A DNA stretch of 64,000 nt from an uncultured Ilumatobacter sp. GTDB taxonomy: Bacteria > Actinomycetota > Acidimicrobiia > Acidimicrobiales > Ilumatobacteraceae. Below, one piece after another: positions 57,035 through 64,000 of the stretch; position 1 is the stretch's first letter; every line of letters begins with the position of its first letter. The notes beneath the pieces were generated by a model. That model was not told where the DNA came from. It saw only the letters and a program-made list of their open reading frames with translations, and did no database searches. The position numbers and the translations under genes are program-made. The stretch spans positions 1-64,000 of the forward strand of contig CAJQPY010000003.1 in NCBI GenBank assembly GCA_905480335.1, read 5' to 3'.

Positions 57035-58282
57035 ATGAAGTTCGGGATCTTCTATGAGCACCAGCTTCCCAAGCCCTGGACCGAGGATGACGAGTACCGA
57101 CTCCTCAACGAGGCGCTCGACCAGGTCGAGCTAGCCGACCGCCTTGGCTTTGACTACGCTTGGGAGGTCGAACACCACTTCCTTGACGAGTATTCACACT
57201 CGTCAGCGCCAGAAGTATTCCTCGCAGCTGCTGCTGCTAGGACGTCGAACATCCGACTCGGTCATGGCATCCGCCAGGTGATCCCGAACTACAACCACCC
57301 GGCGCGAACTGCAGAGGGGCTGGCAACACTCGATCTGATCTCGAACGGTCGCGTCGATTTCGGAATCGGGGAGGGCGCCACCCGTCTCGAACTGCACGGC
57401 TTCGGTATCCCTGCCAAGCAGAAGCGGACGATGTCGCTTGAGGCCGCCGAGCAGATCGCGAACATGATGGTGCTCGACCCGTACCCCGGCTACCACTCGG
57501 AGAGCTTCTCGATGCCTTGCCGCAACGTGATACCAAAACCGCGACAGAAGCCGCACCCGCCAATGTGGATTGCGTGCACGAATCGCGACACGATCAAGGT
57601 CGCCGCACGCAACGGGCTCGGCGCACTGGCATTCACCTTTATCAATCCCAACGAGGCGAAAGCCTGGGCCGAGATCTACTACGACATCATCAAGAGCGAG
57701 GAATGCGTGCCGATCGGCCACACGGTCAATGCCAATCTCGCGCTCGTGACGGGCTTTTCAATGCACGAGGACCGGACGACCGCAATCCGTACCGGCCAGG
57801 AGGGGTTTGAGTTCTTCGGATATGCGATGAGCGCGCTCGTTACGAAGGACCAGGTTCCCGGTCGGACAAATCTGTGGGGTGAGTTCCAAAAGCGTCGAGA
57901 TCCATCGATTGAAGCAGAACGGATCATGGCCGCCGAGGCAGCTGGCGACACCTATTCGAGTTGCATCGGAACGCCAGCTGATGCTCGCCGCTATGTGCGC
58001 GGCCTCGCCGCCGTAGGTGTTGATCAGCTGATCTTTATCCAGCAGTGTGGCCGCAACCAGAACGAGGACATCTGTTCCTCACTGCAGATGTTCGCCAACG
58101 ATGTCCTGCCGGAATTCAAGGCTGAGGAAGCAGAGCGCCAACACCAGAAGGACGAAGATCTGGCTCCGTATATCGAAGCGGCGTTGCGTCGCAAGCAATG
58201 GATGCAGCCGCTCGCCGACGATGACATCCCCGTCGTTCGCGCTTCGGTTGCTAAGGCCCAGACATCCGGTCGCCTCGCCTGA
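57035..58282 (+). CDS. LLM-class (luciferase-like) flavin-dependent oxidoreductase
   Basis: A 415-residue TIM-barrel flavoenzyme. MKFGIFYEHQLPKPW opens the first strand; FDYAWEVEHHFLDEYSHSSA and RTSNIRLGHGIRQVIPNYNH are typical of bacterial luciferase-like monooxygenases. GRVDFGIGEGATRLELHGF and PPMWIACTNRDTIKVAARNG complete the barrel. FMN or F420 use cannot be decided. ATG 57035 fits family starts; the frame is open 112 codons upstream but that part overlaps the recQ gene. Confidence 0.93.
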   Translation: MKFGIFYEHQLPKPWTEDDEYRLLNEALDQVELADRLGFDYAWEVEHHFLDEYSHSSAPEVFLAAAAARTSNIRLGHGIRQVIPNYNHPARTAEGLATLDLISNGRVDFGIGEGATRLELHGFGIPAKQKRTMSLEAAEQIANMMVLDPYPGYHSESFSMPCRNVIPKPRQKPHPPMWIACTNRDTIKVAARNGLGALAFTFINPNEAKAWAEIYYDIIKSEECVPIGHTVNANLALVTGFSMHEDRTTAIRTGQEGFEFFGYAMSALVTKDQVPGRTNLWGEFQKRRDPSIEAERIMAAEAAGDTYSSCIGTPADARRYVRGLAAVGVDQLIFIQQCGRNQNEDICSSLQMFANDVLPEFKAEEAERQHQKDEDLAPYIEAALRRKQWMQPLADDDIPVVRASVAKAQTSGRLA

Positions 58283-58329
58283 CGATCCAACAACTGAACA
58301 ACTCGACAATCCGATCTGCGCTTACAGAC

Positions 58330-58700
58330 GTCTCGACGATGGATCGCTGAACTTCTTCAACCCATCCTTTTTCGCTGCAGAAGAGGACGAAGCTGGCGGC
58401 AAGACGTTTGAGGTTCAATTGCAGGGAACGCCGAATTCATCGTTGAAGTCGTTAATGGCGAAAACGAAAGACCGGTCCGGTGCTATTCGCTTTCCGCAGC
58501 TTGAGAAGTGCCCATCTTCGCAAAACTGCGTGTTGATCCCGCTCACCGGGCTACGTCGAAGATCGGCCACAATCAGGGCTGCTATCCCTCGATAAAAGAT
58601 GAACGGGCTCGCTCTCATTCTGCCGAGGAGAACCGGAACGAGCGAGGGGATCGCCGTCTTCGTGCCCTCCTCGACGATGCCCACGTGATTGCGCAGACTC
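58330..58700 (-). pseudogene. Relic of a DUF2252 family gene
   Basis: The minus strand reads PSLVPVLLGRMRASPFIFYR then GIAALIVADLRRSP, QFCEDGHFSSCGK and SFVFAINDFNDEFGVPCN, followed in another frame by NLKRLAASFVLF. This is the DUF2252 core (GRMxxSPFxFxRGAA, CGDAHxxNFG, FDxNDFDE, WDxKRLAAS) with GDAH changed to EDGH and a frameshift at about 58413. Start and C-terminal two-thirds are missing. It fills most of the gap 58283-58908; a plus-strand frame at 58290-58595 is the antisense of this relic. Confidence 0.72.
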
Positions 58701-58875
58701 AGAGCGGGTTCCTAAGACCCGGCTTGCAAACACGGCAACAAGTCCTTGCGTATTTCTCTGCTCCGTGCGCTCAGCAAGCTCGGAACCTGCACTCGTCTAG
58801 ATCGAGTCGCATGTTGATCGCCGCCGACGACGACTGAAATTAATTCACATCACGAACCCGTCCGACACCTGCGAC

Positions 58876-58903
58876 TGGGCGCACCTGATTTCAGGTGCGC
58901 CCA
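58876..58903. terminator. Hairpin terminator after the molybdoenzyme gene
   Basis: TGGGCGCACCTG and CAGGTGCGCCCA form a perfect 12-base stem with loop ATTT, six bases past the stop of the minus-strand gene at 58909. No clear U-run follows, so it may be a U-less or bidirectional terminator. Confidence 0.75.
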
Positions 58904-58908
58904 ATCCC

Positions 58909-61746
58909 TCATAGCCGATAGGCGTCGAGCGTCGGCTTGAGGGGACGGGCGTACCAGAGTGGACGGCGCAGACCCGAGTCATTGGTGGTGCCCGCAGGGC
59001 GGGTCTTCTCCATCCACTCGAGGTATGCCTCGCGCGACTTGGCGGTGTCCACAACGACATCGCCGTACTTATCGTCCGCCTCAGCCGGGGTTACCCGCAC
59101 TCGCTGATGCCAACACTGCATCCCCGAGATCGGGTCCGGTTGCACACAGAAAGTTGCGTTCTGATGTACTCCGGTGTCGTGCCACCAAATCCGTCCGGTA
59201 TCGGGATCCGATGACTCATACGACGTCATGTTTTTCGGGTCCCCGCCCTCCCGTCTAAGCGTCCAAGTCGTGCCCTGCTGATCGATCGTCGCCTTTCCGG
59301 CGGCCCAGTTCCGACCTTCAGTCTCGTCAAGACGCCAGCGGCCCATGTGGTGCGACGCAGCGACGACACCCGGTCGAATGCCTTCGGTTCGCCATGCCTG
59401 GATCACAAAGTGGCCGATACGTGTCGAGATGCGCACTAATCCGCTCTCCTCGATCTCTAACTTCTCAGCATCGGACGGGTGGATCCACAGCGGGTGCCGG
59501 TGACTGATTTCGTTCAACCACTTCGAGTTGGCTGAGCGGGTGTGAATAAGAGTCGGGATGCGGAAGGTAGGCAACAGAATTCGTTCGGTGCCGGCGATGT
59601 CCATGTCCTCCCAGTGCACGTGGCTCGGGATCCACTTCGGCGTCGAATACTCGGGCCAGCCCCACTCTTTAAGTGTGGTCGAGAACAGCTCGAGCTTCTT
59701 TGACGGCGTCGGAAAGCCCTCCTTGATTTCGCCGTCGATCTCGACAGCGGGCGAGCCATCGCCGAGCTTCGCGAGTTCGGTTACCTCGAACGACTCCTCA
59801 GAACCGTCAAACGTCCCGATCGTGCCTGGCTTGCGGAACACGCCGTGCTCGTCCTTGACGCAGTCGGCAACGGCTTCGGCTGACACGGGCTTCTCGTAGG
59901 GCACGTACGGGTCGGTCGGCACCGCGAATGAGCCGCGATCACGCATGAACTCCAGGGGCTTTTGACCAGCTTCCTCCGCTGCCTCGGCCAGTCCGGGCAC
60001 CTCTTCGGAGAAGATGTGGCCGTAGTACTCGTCGACACTGATCGGATTGCCGGGACGCTCATCGGATTCGAACCACTGACGAATTCCCATCGAGCCATCA
60101 GGGTCAATCTTCCACGATAGGTCGATCCAAAACTCGTTCTCTTCCCAGACTTCACCGGGGTTGTACTCGTGACTCCGAGCATCGGGCCCTACCGGTTCGC
60201 CGTTCTTGATCTCGGCGTACCGCCGGAACACTGACTGGCGGAAGCCAATCCACTTGCCGGCGTGCGTCTCGTACGAAGACACGTCGTGGCGCTCGGCACC
60301 GACGCCCATCGGCAGCACATAGTCCGCGAACCACGACGTCTCCGACCATGTCGGCGTGAGCGCCACGTGGCAGTTGACCTTCTCCGGATCTTTCAACGCC
60401 TCAAGCCAGGTGAAGCCGTCGGGGTTGGTCCAGATCGGGTTGTAGACACGGGAGAAGTAAGTGTCGAGCTGGCCGCGCCCCTCGTTCAGAAAGTGCGGCA
60501 GAAGAATCGACATTTCGTGGTAGGCCAGCGGAAATTCTTTGGGCCAGCTGAGCTCGTTCCACTTCTCAAGCGGTGGAGCACCCTTCGGCTGGTGCGCAGC
60601 AAATTTATTCCAACCGTTGCCCGACGTACCGCCAACGGTTGCGACCGAGCCGGTGAGCACATTGAGGAAGAACAACGAACGAGCGACTTGCCAGCCACCC
60701 TGGTTGCCTGCACCGGCAGCGCGCCAGTTGTGGCTGGCGAACTTGGTGGGGTGTTTTCCGATGATCGTTGCGATCTCGCGAATCTCGTCTGCGGAAACGC
60801 CAGTGATCCGCTCAGCTTCTTCGACGGTGTACTCGCTGTAGTGATCCTTCAATGCCGCTTCAACTGACTCGAAGGTCCGTGGCATGTCGGGGTAAAGCTC
60901 AGCTAGGAAGGTTTCCCAGTTCACCCATCGCCGGACGAAGTCACGTTCCCACGTGCCGTTCTCAAGCAGCAAATGTGCGATCGACAGACACAGGAACGCC
61001 TCGGTGCCGGGCCAGGTTGGCAGCCAGTGGTCAGCTTTAGAACCGGTGTTACTCAAACGCGGGTCAACGCAGATCACCGTGGCGCCTTTGTCTTGTGCCT
61101 CCATGATCCGCTGTGCATGCGGGTTGAAGTAATGGCCGGCTTCAAGGTGCGACGAGATGAGAAAGATCACCTCGGCGTTTGCGAAATCCGACGACGGGCG
61201 GTCGTGGCCCATCCAGCTCTGGTAGCCGATTCGAGCGTTCGACGAGCAAATGTTGGTGTGGCTGTTTTGCCCGTCGGTGCCCCACGCCTTCAACACGCGA
61301 TCGGCGTAACCGTCTTCGCCCGGACGGCCGACGTGATACATCACCTCGTTGTGGCGGTCCTCCATGAAAGCCGTACGGATCCGCTCACCGATCTCGCTGA
61401 GTGCTTGTTCCCAGCTGATGCGTTCCCACTGGCCCGAACCGCGGTCCCCCGTCTGCTTAAGCGGGTACAAGATGCGCTCCTGATCGTAAATCTGGTTCAG
61501 CGTCGCCGGGCCCTTTGCACAGTTACGGCCGCGCGATGCGGGATGCTCGGGGTTGCCCTCGACTTTCGAGATCTCACCTGTCTCATTGTCGAAGTACGCG
61601 AGGAGGCCACACGCGGCCTCGCAGTTGAAGCACGTGGTCGGAACGAGCGTGTAGTTACGCTCCTGCTTCTCCGGCCACATTTTCGCATCAAGCTCGGTCC
61701 AGTTGTGCCACTTCGAATGCGGCGGGTACTTGTTCAGATCGGTCAT
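58909..61746 (-). CDS. Molybdopterin oxidoreductase catalytic subunit (PsrA/SoeA-like)
   Basis: A 945-residue bis-MGD enzyme. The N-terminal [4Fe-4S] site is TTCFNCEAACGLLAYF (C39, C42, C46) with C76 in GRNCAKGP. NSHTNICSSNARIGYQSW has the likely molybdenum-ligand region (C167 or a nearby Ser). VIFLISSHLEAGHYFNPHAQ, VDPRLSNTGSKADHWLP and the C-terminal HHMGRWRLDETEGRN domain follow. No Tat signal is present, so the enzyme should sit in the cytoplasm, as sulfite-oxidising SoeA and unlike periplasmic PsrA/PhsA. The ATG at 61746 has GGAG six bases ahead (CGGAGCACACG), which decides it over one 12 codons upstream. Substrate is inferred only: sulfite, polysulfide, thiosulfate or formate are possible. 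Confidence 0.9.
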   Translation of the reverse strand: MTDLNKYPPHSKWHNWTELDAKMWPEKQERNYTLVPTTCFNCEAACGLLAYFDNETGEISKVEGNPEHPASRGRNCAKGPATLNQIYDQERILYPLKQTGDRGSGQWERISWEQALSEIGERIRTAFMEDRHNEVMYHVGRPGEDGYADRVLKAWGTDGQNSHTNICSSNARIGYQSWMGHDRPSSDFANAEVIFLISSHLEAGHYFNPHAQRIMEAQDKGATVICVDPRLSNTGSKADHWLPTWPGTEAFLCLSIAHLLLENGTWERDFVRRWVNWETFLAELYPDMPRTFESVEAALKDHYSEYTVEEAERITGVSADEIREIATIIGKHPTKFASHNWRAAGAGNQGGWQVARSLFFLNVLTGSVATVGGTSGNGWNKFAAHQPKGAPPLEKWNELSWPKEFPLAYHEMSILLPHFLNEGRGQLDTYFSRVYNPIWTNPDGFTWLEALKDPEKVNCHVALTPTWSETSWFADYVLPMGVGAERHDVSSYETHAGKWIGFRQSVFRRYAEIKNGEPVGPDARSHEYNPGEVWEENEFWIDLSWKIDPDGSMGIRQWFESDERPGNPISVDEYYGHIFSEEVPGLAEAAEEAGQKPLEFMRDRGSFAVPTDPYVPYEKPVSAEAVADCVKDEHGVFRKPGTIGTFDGSEESFEVTELAKLGDGSPAVEIDGEIKEGFPTPSKKLELFSTTLKEWGWPEYSTPKWIPSHVHWEDMDIAGTERILLPTFRIPTLIHTRSANSKWLNEISHRHPLWIHPSDAEKLEIEESGLVRISTRIGHFVIQAWRTEGIRPGVVAASHHMGRWRLDETEGRNWAAGKATIDQQGTTWTLRREGGDPKNMTSYESSDPDTGRIWWHDTGVHQNATFCVQPDPISGMQCWHQRVRVTPAEADDKYGDVVVDTAKSREAYLEWMEKTRPAGTTNDSGLRRPLWYARPLKPTLDAYRL

Positions 61747-61825
61747 CGTGTGCTCCGTACTCTGGGGAAGGCGCAGTGCCATTGTGCGACCGGTGTTTGA
61801 GCCCGGGCGGCGAGCGGTTGACGGG

Positions 61826-63358
61826 TCATGAGAGAGGAACGGATTGGCCGGCGCGGACAAAAGCGGTTTCGGACAGCCACATCCCGACGAGTGCGAGCGC
61901 GCCCGCCATCGCCGGCAATAGGGCGGAAGTGTTCTCAACCGACAGCGCTATGACGGCAAGCCCGCCAGGCGCTATCACGCCGAACGACAGCCCCCAGTTG
62001 AACCAACCGGCCTGCTCACCCTTGGTCATTGAAGCGATCGCAAGTTCGACATGGCGACTCCCGTGCGACGCCAGCTCGACCCAGGTCAGGAAACCGACCG
62101 CCGCGACACCCCCAAGCAACGCCCACCACACGGCTCGTTGCGATGGGACGTTCATGAACAGGTCAAGAATCGCATACGCCGACGCTCCGGCGACGACTGC
62201 CCGCGCCAGCAGCAATGGGAGAAGAAGGGGAGTCTGCCACAGGTCGCGACCTTCGCATTGGGCGAATAGGAACGCCGTGTAGCCGGCCGTCGCAGCGCCG
62301 AGGATGGCTGCCGGAACAGCCACCATCTTCAGTGCAACCGCGGCATCGGCCACACCGAGGATCCACCAGATTCCACAGACCGCAGCGAACACTGCCAGCA
62401 CGTAAGCCCCTTTGACCAGCCACGAGTCAAAGTTCGACCGAGTGAGCAGGAAGTAAAACCGGCCAGGCTGTTTCAGGTCACCAATCAGCAGCGCACCAGT
62501 GATGGCCATGAACACGCCCGCAACCATCGGCGGCACGATGCCGACCGAAGCCTGCTCATCGGCATGACCCAACACGATCATCAGCGCAGCCATCAGCATG
62601 ATCCCGCCTGCGATTGCCTTGGTGACTAGATATCCCGACACCATCCGATCCCACGTCGTCTTGTGTGAAGTGGTGTACGCAGTGCGAGCAACAACGCCCG
62701 GGTCTCCCTGGCCGTGCTCGTCGAGCAGCGGTAACTGACGATGATTCGCCGTGGTATCGGCCCAGATCATCCCGTCTGCCGCGATCTTCGTACGCGTCGG
62801 GTCGAGCGATGCCTGGTCGGCACCCTTATAAAACACCTTTGGCTTGGTGTTCTGGTCGGGAGTCCGCACTGCGACGTCCTCGCGCCCGATCATCTTGCCG
62901 ACTGGATCCTCCGGGTTGTCGAAGTCCACGACTTTGATCGCCTCAGTCGGACAAACGACCACGCAGGAGGGTGCGAGGTTCATCTCCACGCGGTGATTAC
63001 AGAAGTTGCACTTTTGCGCAGTGTTGGTCTCGGGGTTGATGTACAGCGCGTCATACGGACAGGCGTTCATGCATGACTTGCAACCGATGCAGTTGTCGTC
63101 CTGGAAGTCGACGACGCCGTTGTCAGCCCGGAATAGCGCATTTGTCGGACAGATCGTCATACACGGTGCGTCTTCGCATTGGTTGCAGCGCATCACCGAG
63201 AACTTGCGGCTGGCGTTTGGAAACGAGCCGGTCTCGATGTACTTGACCCACGTACGGTTTACGCCGAGCGGCACGTCGTGCTCGCTCTTGCACGCGATAG
63301 TGCACGCGTGGCACCCGATACACGAATCGCTATCAAGGAGGAAGCCGAGGCGGGTCAT
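61826..63358 (-). CDS. Fused four-cluster ferredoxin / NrfD-type membrane anchor
   Basis: A 510-residue electron-transfer subunit. Residues 1-180 are a DmsB/PsrB/SoeB-like protein with four [4Fe-4S] motifs: CIGCHACTIAC (C13, C16, C19, C23), CNQCEDAPCMTIC, CIGCKSCMNAC and CNFCNHRVEMNLAPSCVVVC. Residues about 240-510 have seven to eight membrane helices of the NrfD/DmsC/PsrC type, the quinone-interacting anchor. The two parts are usually separate genes. It would pass electrons between the catalytic subunit (downstream, 79 bases) and the quinone pool. ATG at 63358 was chosen because MTRLGFLLDSDSCIGC matches ferredoxin starts; the frame is open 44 codons further, across the operator. Confidence 0.92.
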   Translation of the reverse strand: MTRLGFLLDSDSCIGCHACTIACKSEHDVPLGVNRTWVKYIETGSFPNASRKFSVMRCNQCEDAPCMTICPTNALFRADNGVVDFQDDNCIGCKSCMNACPYDALYINPETNTAQKCNFCNHRVEMNLAPSCVVVCPTEAIKVVDFDNPEDPVGKMIGREDVAVRTPDQNTKPKVFYKGADQASLDPTRTKIAADGMIWADTTANHRQLPLLDEHGQGDPGVVARTAYTTSHKTTWDRMVSGYLVTKAIAGGIMLMAALMIVLGHADEQASVGIVPPMVAGVFMAITGALLIGDLKQPGRFYFLLTRSNFDSWLVKGAYVLAVFAAVCGIWWILGVADAAVALKMVAVPAAILGAATAGYTAFLFAQCEGRDLWQTPLLLPLLLARAVVAGASAYAILDLFMNVPSQRAVWWALLGGVAAVGFLTWVELASHGSRHVELAIASMTKGEQAGWFNWGLSFGVIAPGGLAVIALSVENTSALLPAMAGALALVGMWLSETAFVRAGQSVPLS

Positions 63359-63448
63359 CGCATCAGCCGAGTTCGTTGGCCGTCGAACATCATTTCGCCA
63401 TTGTGGCGTACCGCCAAGGTCGCCGCTAGGGGCCGTTGTTCTTGATGG

Positions 63449-63477
63449 CCATAGGTTCAAGCTATGGCATGCCATAG
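63449..63477. promoter_or_regulatory. Triple palindromic half-sites in the divergent LysR promoter
   Basis: CCATAG (63449-63454), CTATGG (63462-63467) and CCATAG (63472-63477) alternate in orientation. The first pair forms CCATAG-N7-CTATGG, containing a T-N11-A LysR box; the second pair forms the perfect 16-base palindrome CTATGGCATGCCATAG. It lies between the divergent starts at 63358 and 63509, a classic place for LysR autoregulation and activation. Confidence 0.7.
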
Positions 63478-63508
63478 GGACGCTCTTCATGATCGATATC
63501 CTGATGTT

Positions 63509-64000
63509 GTGCCATTACCGCCAGGCTTCCCAGAGCTCGCAGCGCTCGACCTGCTCCGCTCGGTCGTGGAACTTGGCAGCCTTTCACGGGCGGCTCATGC
63601 ACACGGCATCACGCAGCCATCGGCAAGCAGCCGGATTCGCACGCTCGAACGCCAGCTAGATATCACGCTGCTCGAGCGTTCACCCACGGGCTCGCTCCCC
63701 ACCCCCGACGGCCAACTGTTCGCAGGGTGGGCGAATACCGTGCTGGATGCCGCCACGACTATGCACACCAACGTCGAGGCTCTGCAGGCCCGCCACGTAG
63801 GTCTCTTGCGGATCGCTGCGAGCTACACCATCGCCGAGTACCTGCTGCCGCCATGGCTTGATCACTTCTTGAGTGACCGCCCAGACGACTCGGTGACACT
63901 TGAGGTCACGAACAGTCGCGCAGTCCTCGATCGACTCGAGTCGGGAACGGTTGATCTCGGCTTCATCGAGTCGCCGACAGTGCCTGCACATATGCACCAA
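63509..64000 (+). CDS. LysR-family transcription regulator, truncated by the window end
   Basis: The first 164 residues are visible. The winged-helix domain reads FPELAALDLLRSVVELGSLS, RAAHAHGITQPSASSRIRTL and ERQLDITLLERSPTGSLPTP, the LysR DNA-binding pattern. The effector domain begins near HVGLLRIAASYTIAEYLLPP. GTG 63509 was chosen because an in-frame ATG at 63464 would put the start inside the operator palindrome. It is divergent from the molybdoenzyme operon and probably controls it; the effector is not known. It resembles CysB/CysL-like activators only in general fold. Confidence 0.9.
   Translation, partial: MPLPPGFPELAALDLLRSVVELGSLSRAAHAHGITQPSASSRIRTLERQLDITLLERSPTGSLPTPDGQLFAGWANTVLDAATTMHTNVEALQARHVGLLRIAASYTIAEYLLPPWLDHFLSDRPDDSVTLEVTNSRAVLDRLESGTVDLGFIESPTVPAHMHQ

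Overview
This 64 kb window looks like chromosomal DNA from a high-GC actinobacterium, most likely an aquatic member of the Acidimicrobiia (Ilumatobacter-like). That placement is inferred from gene content: polyphosphate glucokinase, a DUF3516 helicase, many GTG starts, acyl-CoA dehydrogenases, LLM flavoenzymes, DUF4333 and DUF2752 proteins, and many lipoproteins with long Ser/Thr/Pro/acidic linkers. No insertion sequence, prophage or CRISPR array was seen. Genes are dense, mostly in short operons on both strands, with several decayed genes in the gaps.

Layout. 1-9 kb: truncated SDR, tRNA-Glu and tRNA-Gln, a DUF218 protein behind gltX, DUF2237, a B12-binding protein, 3-hydroxyacyl-CoA dehydrogenase, a Tat-exported PhoD-like phosphatase and an aldehyde dehydrogenase. 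9-15 kb: DUF2752/CD225 membrane pair, a phosphotransferase, a 6-phosphogluconolactonase-glucose-6-phosphate isomerase fusion, a RarD-type transporter and a DUF4333 lipoprotein. 15-21.5 kb: enoyl-CoA hydratase and a complete Liv-type branched-chain amino acid ABC operon (livG-F-H-M-K). 21.6-34 kb: zinc metallopeptidase, hydrolase, L,D-transpeptidase, glycosyltransferase, argG, SDR, M20 peptidase, CocE-type lipoprotein hydrolase and an XRE regulator. 34-37.7 kb: a patch that looks foreign, with an SGNH-like secreted protein, a FEA1-like (iron-assimilation) lipoprotein behind a DtxR/IdeR-like palindrome, a strong terminator and a truncated PfkB kinase. 37.8-41.4 kb: htpX, ppgK, an acyl-CoA dehydrogenase and a flavin monooxygenase relic.

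The most unusual part is 41.4-50.7 kb. A three-gene NAD-dependent formate dehydrogenase operon encodes its catalytic molybdenum domain (44082-46055) and its iron-sulfur N-terminal domain (41416-42288) as separate proteins, with a NuoE-NuoF fusion between them. The catalytic gene is interrupted only by an in-frame TGA exactly at the active-site Cys/Sec position, and a bacterial SECIS-like hairpin follows at the same distance as in E. coli fdhF. At 50150-50710 a peroxiredoxin-like gene has an in-frame TGA in a UxxC redox motif. Two independent Sec codons make it likely that the organism decodes UGA as selenocysteine, although no sel genes lie in the window.

46-58 kb also carries a second L,D-transpeptidase, DUF2231, a cupredoxin-like lipoprotein with an apparent Gln axial ligand, an arylamine N-acetyltransferase, a VOC protein, a DUF3516 helicase coupled to the selenoprotein gene, an acyl-CoA dehydrogenase, a RecQ-phosphoribosyltransferase fusion and an LLM flavoenzyme. 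The window ends with a DUF2252 relic and a second molybdoenzyme operon: a cytoplasmic PsrA/SoeA-like catalytic subunit plus a fused four-cluster ferredoxin/NrfD membrane subunit, divergent from a LysR regulator across a triple palindromic operator. Formate oxidation to NADH, molybdoenzyme electron transfer to quinone, acyl-CoA oxidation and amino acid uptake together suggest an aerobic heterotroph that supplements its energy from small reduced compounds; this is inference.
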